Source: an uncultured Opitutales bacterium
GTDB taxonomy: Bacteria > Verrucomicrobiota > Verrucomicrobiia > Opitutales > Intestinicryptomonadaceae
Length of the DNA stretch: 8,139 bases
Assembly: GCA_900552245.1 (NCBI GenBank)
Contig: URYY01000100.1
Coordinates: 1 to 8,139, forward strand
Direction of reading: 5' to 3'
The notes beneath the pieces were generated by a model, which was not told where the DNA came from, did no database searches, and was given only the letters and a program-made list of their open reading frames with translations. Shown in pieces: positions 1 through 5,747 of the stretch. The position numbers and the translations under genes are program-made. Each line of letters opens with the position of its first letter. Within the stretch, counting starts at the first letter, position 1.

Positions 1-407
1 TTTTGGACGAATACGGAATGACGGGAGGCGTCGGCGAGGGCGTAGTTATCGATTATACCGGTAGCGATTCCTTGAGCCAGGTGAACGGTATTCGCATGTA
101 CAAAAAGGGGGCGAGCCTCGTAGAAATTGGCGATATTTATGCGGATATAAGCATGAATTTTGCGGCTACAAGTTCAAGCGAGGTTTCGGGAATATTTCTT
201 CGCGCCGCTTCGCAGGCCGAGGGGAAATTCATTTTTGTAAGTAAAATAAACGTAACTTCTTCCGGAAGTTCCGGAGCGACTAACGCAGTAAACAACTATG
301 ATTCTTTTATAGGAGCCATTGTAGGGCTTTCGGAGTCGGCGGAAATGAAAAGCGTTTCCGAGGGGAATTCGTCTTTCGGAATTTGGAATCAGGTTGCGGC
401 AAAATAG
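1..407 (+). CDS. 5' fragment of secreted PEP-CTERM beta-solenoid protein (runs in from left edge, frameshifted)
   Basis: The reading frame is already open at the left edge, so the true start and signal peptide lie outside the window. About 134 residues are visible, ending at TAG 405-407. The sequence is rich in Gly, Ser, Ala, Asn and short hydrophobic alternations (for example SGIFLRAASQAEG, SFIGAIVGL), as expected for a secreted beta-helix or autotransporter-like passenger. The last in-frame residues are SSFGIWNQVAAK. The same repeat style continues directly in the overlapping frame from 383, where 'GCGKIGGISNVSISAEGG' reads as the natural continuation. I therefore read this and the next entry as one gene split by loss of a single base between about 383 and 407. 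Whether the lesion is real or an assembly error cannot be told from one sequence. The nominal first codon (TTG at 3) is not a real start. Confidence 0.7.
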   Translation, partial: LDEYGMTGGVGEGVVIDYTGSDSLSQVNGIRMYKKGASLVEIGDIYADISMNFAATSSSEVSGIFLRAASQAEGKFIFVSKINVTSSGSSGATNAVNNYDSFIGAIVGLSESAEMKSVSEGNSSFGIWNQVAAK

Positions 408-1357
408 GCGGTATTTCAAACGTGTCGATATCGGCCGAGGGCGGAAAGAGTCAAACTTACACAATTAGAAACGATTGGAATTCAAGCATAGGCGATATTC
501 GGAACGTCGCCTTGAGGGCTGTCGGTACCAATGCCACCGCGATTTATAACGAGGATTCTATTGGAAATTTAAGTTCCGTTCGGATAAGCGCGGAGGGAAG
601 TAACAAGGTCTATGGAGTAGACTTAACCTACGGCGTCTTGGGAAATGTAAGCGATTCGACCATAAGCGTTAGCGGCGGGAATGACACGATAGGCATATTC
701 GCTTATTACTCCGATCTGGGCGAACTTTCAAACGTAAATATATCCGCAAAGGGAAATGGCTATGCGGCGGGAATTCTATTTCTCGAAAGCAATGCCGTAG
801 TTACGCTTAAAAATTCCTCCTTTATATCCGCGAGTTCGCTTTCGGGTAGCGCCTATTCCATTGCAAACGAATCGGGTTCGCTGACCTTGGAGGGCGACTC
901 TACTACCCACACTCTCGACGGCAATATATATACCGATGGAAAGCTCGTTTTTAACGGAAATTTCAAGCTTCAAAATGCGTCTATAGAGGCGGTGGAAGGA
1001 GTATCCGTTTCGGGGGCTTCCACGCTATCTTGGTACGGCGGCCTAAGTGTGAGCGGCGGCGATGTTGTTTTGGAGGATGGAGCCGTATTAAACGTGTATT
1101 TTGAGGAAGTTTTGAGCTTGGACGAATACATGGTATTGGAATCGGACGGCACTATCGCTTTGGGCGAAATACAGCTAAACGTTTACGACAATAGCGGAGC
1201 GCTTCTTGAAGATTGGACTTACGAATTGCGAAACGGCGGAAGCGGAGGTCAAATTTGGATAACTTCGGCAATTCCCGAGCCCTCCGAGTGCGCGGCTCTC
1301 TTTGCCGTTCTCGCCTTGGGTCTGGCCGCTTGCAGAAAATTTAGGCGCAAGTTTTAA
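383..1357 (+). CDS. 3' fragment of the same PEP-CTERM beta-solenoid protein, with complete C-terminal sorting signal
   Basis: 324 codons can be read from a nominal TTG at 383, but with no ribosome binding site and no signal peptide this is not a convincing start; it is the continuation of the preceding frame after a one-base shift. Residues 8-137 contain five solenoid rungs starting IGGISNVSISAEG, IGDIRNVALRAVG, IGNLSSVRISAEG, LGNVSDSTISVSG and LGELSNVNISAKG, spaced 24-28 residues. Residues about 138-290 are further beta-rich passenger sequence with the 'LEGDS..H.LDGNIYTDGKLVFNG' and 'VVLEDGAVLNV' wording seen in autotransporter-type beta-strand proteins. The C-terminus is a PEP-CTERM anchor: IPEP at 297-300, a hydrophobic stretch (CAALFAVLALGLAACR) and a basic end (KFRRKF). 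By family knowledge such tails are recognised by an exosortase in the inner membrane and the protein is exported to the surface or matrix. The specific function of the passenger is unknown. Confidence 0.8.
   Translation: MESGCGKIGGISNVSISAEGGKSQTYTIRNDWNSSIGDIRNVALRAVGTNATAIYNEDSIGNLSSVRISAEGSNKVYGVDLTYGVLGNVSDSTISVSGGNDTIGIFAYYSDLGELSNVNISAKGNGYAAGILFLESNAVVTLKNSSFISASSLSGSAYSIANESGSLTLEGDSTTHTLDGNIYTDGKLVFNGNFKLQNASIEAVEGVSVSGASTLSWYGGLSVSGGDVVLEDGAVLNVYFEEVLSLDEYMVLESDGTIALGEIQLNVYDNSGALLEDWTYELRNGGSGGQIWITSAIPEPSECAALFAVLALGLAACRKFRRKF
404..799 (+). repeat. In-gene beta-solenoid repeat, about five rungs of 24-28 residues
   Basis: Five successive rungs share the pattern [I/L]-G-x-[I/L/V]-S-[N/S]-V-x-[I/L]-[S/R]-A-x-G. 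They begin at about 404, 488, 560, 638 and 716, giving spacings of 28, 24, 26 and 26 codons. DNA identity between rungs is low, so the repeat is visible at protein level only, which fits an old, structurally constrained solenoid rather than recent slippage. Confidence 0.7.
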
Positions 1358-1388
1358 TAACCTATTAAGCGCGCTTGTTAAAAAACAC

Positions 1389-1423
1389 AAAAGAGGTTCC
1401 CGCAGAGGCGAGCCTCTTTTTTT
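1389..1423 (+). terminator. Rho-independent terminator after the PEP-CTERM gene
   Basis: AAAAGAGGTTC (1389-1399) pairs with GAGCCTCTTTT (1410-1420) over 11 positions including one G-U, with a 10-nt loop, and a T run continues to 1423. It lies 32 bp after the stop codon at 1355-1357. On the minus strand the hairpin is also followed by T-rich sequence (TTTTGTGTTTTTT), so it may serve the convergent minus-strand gene at 1524-2063 as well. Confidence 0.85.
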
Positions 1424-1523
1424 GCTTTTTTTAGGTTCTTATTTGGCGGGGCGGACAGATATTAGGTGAGCATTTTAATTTTGGCTTAAAATTTTTTACC
1501 CTCGGATTTTTACTTCGCAAAAT

Positions 1524-2063
1524 TTAGTCGGGCTTGGAATGCGTATGTGTTGTTTTTAAATTCTTACTAACGGCAAGCGGCAGGTTAAGGATTAACGCAA
1601 TCAATAGTAAAAATCCGATGATGGCAAATATTGCATAGAGCTTTCCTAATGCGCTATTTGTCAGAACTCCGCCGTTTAAGCGGGAGGCGCAAGTAGCTTC
1701 GTTTAAACTTGCAAAGAAAAAAACTAGAACTAGCGATGAAATGACGCCGAGTGCAAAGGGTCTAATCTTTATTCCATCTAATTTTTTGTAAAAAATTTTC
1801 TCCAATATAAAGCACAAGAGTAAAATTGCAGCAGATAGTAAAAGCGCGACTTTTAGAGAAAATGCGTAGCTTTCACCGGCTATGGACCATGCGTTTGCTT
1901 CGGGAGCTCCACTCCAGTGCGTAGGAACTAACTCGTTTAAAATTGGCAGAAACTTTGTAACATATTGCAGTCCGAAAACAAGGGTTGCGATTGCAACAAA
2001 GGCGATAAAGCCCGCCAAATTTTGATGCTTTAAGATTCTTTCCAAACAGTCTTTAAGCCTCAT
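1524..2063 (-). CDS. Four-helix integral membrane protein with a DUF1648-like loop
   Basis: A 179-residue protein read from ATG at 2063. Four hydrophobic segments are visible, at about residues 17-36, 68-88, 102-121 and 141-163, with a basic, hydrophilic C-terminal tail (KNLKTTHTHSKPD). Between helices 1 and 2 the segment LP..(N)ELVPTHWSGAPEANAW (39-59) resembles the 'LP..vPtHw...G.pd.w' signature of DUF1648, the N-terminal domain of SdpI-type membrane proteins; that match is by eye and the rest of the protein does not give a clear family. No strong Shine-Dalgarno is seen: only AGAGAG about 14 nt upstream. The gene is co-oriented with the next membrane gene 217 bp upstream, but the AT-rich gap makes a single operon uncertain. 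Function unknown; residence in the cytoplasmic membrane is well supported. Confidence 0.75.
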   Translation of the reverse strand: MRLKDCLERILKHQNLAGFIAFVAIATLVFGLQYVTKFLPILNELVPTHWSGAPEANAWSIAGESYAFSLKVALLLSAAILLLCFILEKIFYKKLDGIKIRPFALGVISSLVLVFFFASLNEATCASRLNGGVLTNSALGKLYAIFAIIGFLLLIALILNLPLAVSKNLKTTHTHSKPD

Positions 2064-2280
2064 ATCGCACTTAAAATCTCTCTATCATGTTTTATTTCAT
2101 CGCTTATTTTATTCTAGGGTAATTTTTTAATTTTTTTCCAAAATTTTTATAATTTTTACCGCATAAGTTTATCCCGAAGATTTTCCGGTAAGCCCTAGTT
2201 GCATATAATTGTGATTCTTTTGCGCCGCGGGCTTTATCCGCGCGATGCCACACCTTTGTGCGCCTGCTTCTTGTGTCCGC
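2064..2280 (-). promoter_or_regulatory. AT-rich intergenic gap, possible promoter for the 179-residue membrane protein
   Basis: On the minus strand, alternating A and T runs (about 2117-2160) lie upstream of a TAGAAT at about 2112-2117, a one-mismatch fit to a -10 box. No good -35 sits at 16-18 bp; the nearest is TTGGAA about 19 bp upstream. A short GC-rich inverted repeat (CGCGG...CCGCG, about 2225-2245) lies nearer the upstream gene's stop but lacks a T run on that strand, so it is not a clear terminator. Confidence 0.25.
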
Positions 2281-3153
2281 TCACTTCTTTTGCCCGCCTT
2301 CCTCGCAAACTTTAAAGCCTTCGGGAGAAACTGTGCCTGCAAGCTTGGCTGTATCTAAAACTTCGCGATAGGGGGAGATGTCCGATTCATACTCGCCATT
2401 GCGGCCGTCTTTGTCTTTGGTGTAAAAGCTAGCTTTGCCACTGTCTATACTTCCCGACTTTCCCCAAAGAATGTCTGAGGACTTTAGCTCGGCTATGCCA
2501 CCGTCAATTTCCATGTAAACTTTATCATTCTTTGGGTTTACTACATAGGATATCCCCATCATATCGGCTGTGTCTTTTAGATACAGATTGCCGTCTTTTA
2601 ATTCGTAAACTTTGAATTTGCTGTGCCCGCAAGTGTCCACAAAAAGGCCGAACTCCTTGCCGCTTTCAAAGCTGATTTTCATATTGTATTCCGTAGTTAG
2701 AGTGGCCCTGCGCTGGTAGTTGATTTCGCAGGTATAGTCGGGGTGTATCTCCACTCCGCGCCAAGTGTTTAATTCTATAATGATAGCGAGCGCTAGTGAG
2801 GCAACTAGCGCTAAAGTTGAATAAATAAAACCAACTCCAAAAGCAGAGAGAGCTTTTAAAAGTGAAAATCCCCTCTCTCCGCCCTTGTAGCAAACAAAAA
2901 CAAGGCCGAACATAAAAATTAAAAAGAGTAAAAATAGGCTCAATGCCGCGTATGCTTTCACCGGCATAAGTCCTAGCAGGGTATTTCCCAAAGCGGCGCT
3001 AATGGCTATAAATGAAAGCCCCATGCACGCACATGTCGCCGGCACAACTTTAAATGTAAAAGTTAAAAAATTCGCACTCTTTAACTTTCTTTCAATTAGC
3101 AGCGCAATTAGGGAAGTTCCAAATAAAACTAATAAAATAAATACTAGGCCCAT
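2281..3153 (-). CDS. Membrane protein: four N-terminal helices plus a C-terminal soluble domain
   Basis: A 290-residue protein read from ATG at 3153 to TGA at 2281-2283. Hydrophobic segments lie at about residues 2-20, 36-60, 67-89 and 102-127, with basic residues between helices 1 and 2 (ERKLKS) and after helix 3 (CYKGGERG). Residues 128-290 form a polar domain of short beta-type stretches (KFKVYELKDGNLYLKD, KVYMEIDGGIAEL) with cysteines at 142, 175 and 283, ending in a charged tail (CEEGGQKK). With an even number of helices the N-terminus and the soluble domain should be on the same side of the membrane; I cannot assign the side with certainty. The family is not recognised. Upstream is a good -35 element (see promoter entry); no clear Shine-Dalgarno precedes the ATG. 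It is not obviously linked in function to the surface proteins on either side. Confidence 0.8.
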   Translation of the reverse strand: MGLVFILLVLFGTSLIALLIERKLKSANFLTFTFKVVPATCACMGLSFIAISAALGNTLLGLMPVKAYAALSLFLLFLIFMFGLVFVCYKGGERGFSLLKALSAFGVGFIYSTLALVASLALAIIIELNTWRGVEIHPDYTCEINYQRRATLTTEYNMKISFESGKEFGLFVDTCGHSKFKVYELKDGNLYLKDTADMMGISYVVNPKNDKVYMEIDGGIAELKSSDILWGKSGSIDSGKASFYTKDKDGRNGEYESDISPYREVLDTAKLAGTVSPEGFKVCEEGGQKK

Positions 3154-3175
3154 ATCAAGAATCCGTTAAGTTGTA

Positions 3176-3218
3176 CGAATAGCAAATTATTTAAACGTGT
3201 CAACATAATAGTTGTCAA
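3176..3218 (-). promoter_or_regulatory. Candidate promoter with two tandem TTGACA boxes
   Basis: On the minus strand there are two perfect TTGACA hexamers at 3213-3218 and 3198-3203, 15 bp apart. The inner one has TATTCG 16 bp downstream (3176-3181); the outer one has TTTAAA about 17 bp downstream. Both could drive the 290-residue membrane gene, whose ATG is at 3153. The -10 matches are mediocre. Confidence 0.4.
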
Positions 3219-3421
3219 AATTAAGTAATTATTTCAAAAGTAAGTATGTTTATAAAAGTTATTATCATACGAGCAATAATTGACTTAGGAAAAGCCAAAA
3301 TGGGCGCAATAAAAAGAAATTGTTATGTCCTCGAAAACCTAGATGCAGATTGCACAGGCTTTGAGCCTACTCTTTAAGTGAGTTATGCCTCAGCATAATC
3401 GCGCAATATTGCATATGTTAA

Positions 3422-3628
3422 TTATCGCAAAACTTTAGGCAGGAAAAGTCCTAAGATTAGGCTTTGAGCTGCAATAAAAGAAGTGTGAGGTATAGTAAGT
3501 CTCCACTAGTAATGCTTTTTTAATAGTCTTTTAAAGGCTGGCTTTTCACTCAAATTATGCAGACTTAATACACGCAAGTTCGCTTGGACGCCTATGAAAG
3601 TAAGGCAATATGCTATGCGAAAATTCGA
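3422..3628 (-). pseudogene. Possible gene remnant: minus-strand frame interrupted by one TAG
   Basis: Reading the minus strand from 3628 to TAA at 3422-3424 gives 68 codons with one internal TAG at 3506-3508. The peptide on each side has ordinary composition (for example RIAYCLTFIGVQANLRVLS, then WRLTIPHTSFIAAQSLILGL after the stop), and no start codon or ribosome binding site is present. It could be the trace of a decayed protein gene, but a chance open frame cannot be excluded. Confidence 0.25.
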
Positions 3629-3802
3629 TTAGTTAAGGATATTAAAAACATAAGAAATCCAATAATCTACTTGAATAGACCTATGCGGATTTTGAAGATA
3701 CTTTGTTTTTTCTAGAGCCGTTAAAATAGGGCAGTTTATTTGAATGTAAAAACTCTTTGCACTCAGACTTAAAAACTCCTTCTTTTAACTTAAGGTGAGG
3801 CG

Positions 3803-4039
3803 TCAAAATTTGCTTAAAGAAAGCGATGCTTTATAAAAAGCGTCAAGTTTGCTCTGTGCAGAGATGTTAAGTGCAGCATCAAATTTGAGCGTATTTCGCG
3901 CCTCCTCATAGTCTTGCATAAAGGCAAATTTAGCGCAATACTCTAGATCTCTCGAGATTTTGCGCAATATAAGCGCAAAGGATTTAATTTTTCTTTTATT
4001 TGAGTGAAAGACCTGTTGGAATCCTGATAACTTGAGAGT
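3803..4039 (-). pseudogene. Possible gene remnant: 78-codon open frame, with an internal ATG at 3919
   Basis: The frame is open on the minus strand from just after TAA (4040-4042) to TGA at 3803-3805. The first ATG is at 3919 and would give only 38 residues beginning MQDYEEARNTLKFDAALN, predicted helical. There is no Shine-Dalgarno before it. Immediately downstream, the minus strand stays open in a different frame to TAG at 3681-3683 (TPHLKLKEGVFKSECKEFLH...), suggesting the 3' part of one gene broken by a frameshift. The family is not recognised. An expressed 38-residue peptide is possible but unsupported. Confidence 0.3.
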
Positions 4040-4192
4040 TTACTTAAAATAGCCAATTAGCTATTGTTAGACTAGTGAGGCGCAAAGTGTCTCGGATTTC
4101 TCTTAGATTTAATTTTTCAATAAATTTTTAACTCTTTGCGCTAGATATTAAAGCTCACAAATTAGTATCGCATTAAAGCATTTTGTGTGTAC

Positions 4193-4233
4193 AAAAAAAC
4201 ACCTGCATTCAAGGTCGTGCAGGTGTTTTTTTT
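4193..4233 (-). terminator. Rho-independent terminator of the 304-residue PEP-CTERM gene
   Basis: CACCTGCA (4200-4207) pairs perfectly with TGCAGGTG (4218-4225), and the flanking A run (4193-4199) pairs with the T run (4226-4232), giving a 15-bp stem around a 10-nt loop. Transcribed on the minus strand it ends in a U tract just after the TAA/stop at 4238. The symmetry means it could also stop plus-strand transcription coming out of the empty region. Confidence 0.9.
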
Positions 4234-4237
4234 ATCT

Positions 4238-5152
4238 TTACTTTCTGCGATTTCTAAACGCAATTAACAGGGCAAACGCGCCAAATAAAGCGGCGTATGT
4301 CGCAGGTTCAGGAACGGAATTTACCTGTATTTTTGCGTATAGCGAATTACCGTCCATTTCAAGCCCCAAAAATTCCATGCCCTTAGCCAATGTGGCAGTT
4401 ACATTTATATTTTCAGCCTGTATGTTTCCGGTATAGTATGCAGCGTAGGATATCAGCGATACATAGTAGGTTCCAAGGTCTAATTCGGATGTATTTACAT
4501 TGCTAAGGTCGAGCATTACAGCACTATCTAAATAGCCCAATTTACCCGTCTGTATATTGACGATACCCGAATTTGTGAGCTTTTCCTTAGATAGGTTCGA
4601 ATTATCTAGGTAGTATTTTAAGTGGGAATTTTCATCGCTACTTTGGAAACCTACCCAGCCGTTGTCGGCGCTAAATTTTATGTCAAAGGCGCCGGATTCT
4701 GCCGCGTGGAAGTTCCCATTTGTATCATAGCCGCCGAATTCAAACGATACATTTTGAGAGTTGAAATTGAGGCTGTTTGGCGTATTTACAATTGCAACTT
4801 TACCGTTTACAAGATCTAGCACAGAGCCTGACTGCATATTTAAAAAGTTGTTGTTATAGCCCGTCAAGGTTAGTGTCTTGCCTTCGCTTAGGGTTATTCG
4901 GCTTGAGACAAACAAAAGCGGCATTGTCACATCCAGATCAACAACGACATCATTCTTTATCGTGCCATGCGTAATTTGCGTAGTGTCTGAAGTGTTGGGA
5001 TATTGCGGGGCTTCCGTTGTCATATTGCGCCAATTCCAGACATTTGGGTCTGACCAAGCTCCGGCTTGTTTTGTTTCTACAAAGCCCGCCATCAGCTGTG
5101 AGGCGAGCGAGAATGTGCATATAGATACTATTGTTGCTGTAAGCGTTTTCAT
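4238..5152 (-). CDS. Secreted PEP-CTERM sorting-domain protein
   Basis: A 304-residue protein from ATG at 5152. I chose this start because it places a clean signal peptide at the N-terminus (MKTLTATIVSICTFSLASQL, likely cut after MAG); a TTG at 5182 would add ten residues in front and spoil it. After the signal comes AGAWSDPNVWNW...PNTSDTTQITHG, the 'W..p..W.......P...D...I' opening common to secreted beta-strand-rich PEP-CTERM proteins, followed by beta-type stretches (VVVDLDVTMPLLFVSS, KTLTLTGYNNNFL, VLDLVNGKVAIV). The C-terminus is VPEP (280-283), a hydrophobic segment (YAALFGAFALLIAF) and RNRRK, a textbook PEP-CTERM anchor. By family knowledge it is exported by Sec and processed by an exosortase, ending on the surface or in extracellular material. 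The passenger's role is unknown. Only one cysteine (in the signal peptide) is present, usual for exported proteins of this type. Confidence 0.9.
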   Translation of the reverse strand: MKTLTATIVSICTFSLASQLMAGFVETKQAGAWSDPNVWNWRNMTTEAPQYPNTSDTTQITHGTIKNDVVVDLDVTMPLLFVSSRITLSEGKTLTLTGYNNNFLNMQSGSVLDLVNGKVAIVNTPNSLNFNSQNVSFEFGGYDTNGNFHAAESGAFDIKFSADNGWVGFQSSDENSHLKYYLDNSNLSKEKLTNSGIVNIQTGKLGYLDSAVMLDLSNVNTSELDLGTYYVSLISYAAYYTGNIQAENINVTATLAKGMEFLGLEMDGNSLYAKIQVNSVPEPATYAALFGAFALLIAFRNRRK

Positions 5153-5182
5153 AAGATAAGATTTAAATTTAAACTCAAACAA

Positions 5183-5551
5183 TTGAGATTGCCATACTTA
5201 TTCACCTATATGTCAAATAGAATTGTGCGGTATTTATATCTTTTGATTTTTTCTTATTGAGAAATTCAATTTTTTATAAATATGGTAATGCTTGCAAAGT
5301 GAATCTATAATTAGTTTTAAATAATAAAATTAATTGTTTAGTTTTCTGATGATGGTTTTACATTTTTTTGCAATAAACTCTATTAGTACTGCTATAAATG
5401 CTATATCTCGAAAATTAAAATTGACGTTTCCATCGTTTTTTTGCCTGGGGGTGAGATTTTCATCTCGTATCAATAGCCTATGCGAGATGTGTATTTTAAT
5501 CTATAAGATCATAGCGATACAGTTTACGCATTAAAAAGGATTCTTTAATAA
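5183..5551. other. AT-rich gap, no supported gene
   Basis: Apart from the possible promoter of the minus-strand gene, nothing firm is visible. A 66-codon plus-strand frame (TTG at 5334 to TAA at 5532-5534) has no ribosome binding site and an implausible Phe/Ile/Ser-rich product. A small inverted repeat GAGAT-tttc-ATCTC lies near 5453-5466. The position, just ahead of an Rhs fragment, would suit a decayed immunity gene, but no residual homology is recognisable. Confidence 0.4.
5189..5216 (-). promoter_or_regulatory. Weak candidate promoter for the PEP-CTERM gene
   Basis: A perfect TTGACA lies on the minus strand at 5211-5216, about 60 bp upstream of the ATG at 5152. Downstream of it the best -10-like hexamers are GGCAAT at 17 bp and TATGGC at 14 bp, both poor. 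The leader is AT-rich without a Shine-Dalgarno. Confidence 0.25.
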
Positions 5552-5560
5552 GCAAACTAT

Positions 5561-5688
5561 GGAGGTAACCCTATATTGGCAATAGCTAGCGATGGGCAAA
5601 AAGCTGAGGCAATCTTTACGGATATGCTGGGCACAAGCATAGGTAGAGTTTGAGAAAATGGATACTCTGCTATTGACAAAACGAGCTT
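5561..5688 (+). repeat. Rhs core repeat, copy 1
   Basis: Aligns with 7290-7410 apart from a 7-bp gap. I count 13 substitutions, nine at third codon positions, four at first and none at second, so the copies diverged while still under protein-level selection. Confidence 0.85.
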
Positions 5689-5735
5689 CTGGACCTTATT
5701 GGTGGTGTACATCTTCCAGAAGTTGTTGTAAATCC

Positions 5736-5739
5736 GGAG
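5736..5739 (+). promoter_or_regulatory. Shine-Dalgarno site fixing the start of the secreted 345-residue protein
   Basis: GGAG lies 8 nt before ATG 5748 and overlaps the last codons of the toxin tail, as is typical where an immunity gene follows its toxin closely. It supports 5748 over the upstream in-frame ATG at 5658, which lies in the Rhs fragment. Confidence 0.7.
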
Positions 5740-5747
5740 TAACATAT

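Larger units (their letters stand above)
3154..4192. other. One-kilobase region with no supported intact gene, rich in GCGCAAA/T motifs
   Basis: No reading frame with a credible start and length is present. The stretch is AT-rich but carries seven GCGCAAA/T heptamers on one strand or the other: 3304, 3401, 3933, 3962, 3973, 4080 and, reversed, 4135-4141. It also has an 11-bp direct repeat AGGCTTTGAGC (3356-3366 and 3459-3469), a TTATGC-ctca-GCATAA hairpin (3383-3398) and an AGGCT-ttg-AGCCT hairpin (3356-3368). The minus strand reads as protein-like in several broken frames (about 3422-3628 and 3681-4039), which fits a decayed gene or genes. Alternatives are a structured noncoding RNA or a regulatory/repeat island; nothing here decides between them. 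Confidence 0.5.
5552..5742 (+). pseudogene. Rhs core fragment fused out of frame to the tail of a lost toxin
   Basis: From 5552 the frame reads ANYGGNPILAIASDGQKAEA, then IFTDMLGTSIGRV, TGA (5651-5653) and ENGYSAIDKTSF. This is the same Rhs core segment found at 7290-7410, where the TGA is GGA, so the stop is a point mutation. Homology to the other copy ends at 5688. From 5689, in a different frame, come the codons LDLIGGVHLPEVVVNPE and TAA (5740-5742), which look like the last residues of an Rhs C-terminal tip. The simplest reading is an internal deletion that removed the end of the core and nearly all of the toxin, leaving the toxin's tail attached to its downstream neighbour. No start codon or N-terminal Rhs sequence is present, so this is a displaced tip module, not a working gene. 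Confidence 0.75.

Noticed and set aside
1400..1410. Possible second small hairpin or attachment site within the terminator loop
   Set aside because: The loop is short and shows no match elsewhere in the window.
3154..4192. Replication origin or CRISPR array in the repeat-rich empty kilobase
   Set aside because: No DnaA boxes of the TTATCCACA type and no regularly spaced identical repeats; the recurring word is only 7 bp and irregularly spaced.
4185..4436. 83-codon plus-strand open frame across the terminator
   Set aside because: It runs through a hairpin terminator and is antisense to the well supported PEP-CTERM gene.
5153..5182. TTG start at 5182 for the minus-strand PEP-CTERM gene
   Set aside because: It would put ten residues rich in Phe and Lys ahead of a signal peptide that starts naturally at ATG 5152, and there is no Shine-Dalgarno for the TTG.
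5334..5534. 66-codon plus-strand open frame
   Set aside because: TTG start without ribosome binding site, low-complexity AT-driven composition, and no sign of a family.
5658..5747. ATG at 5658 as start of the secreted 345-residue protein
   Set aside because: It lies within the Rhs core fragment in the wrong frame, would mask the signal peptide, and the GGAG at 5736-5739 fits ATG 5748 instead.
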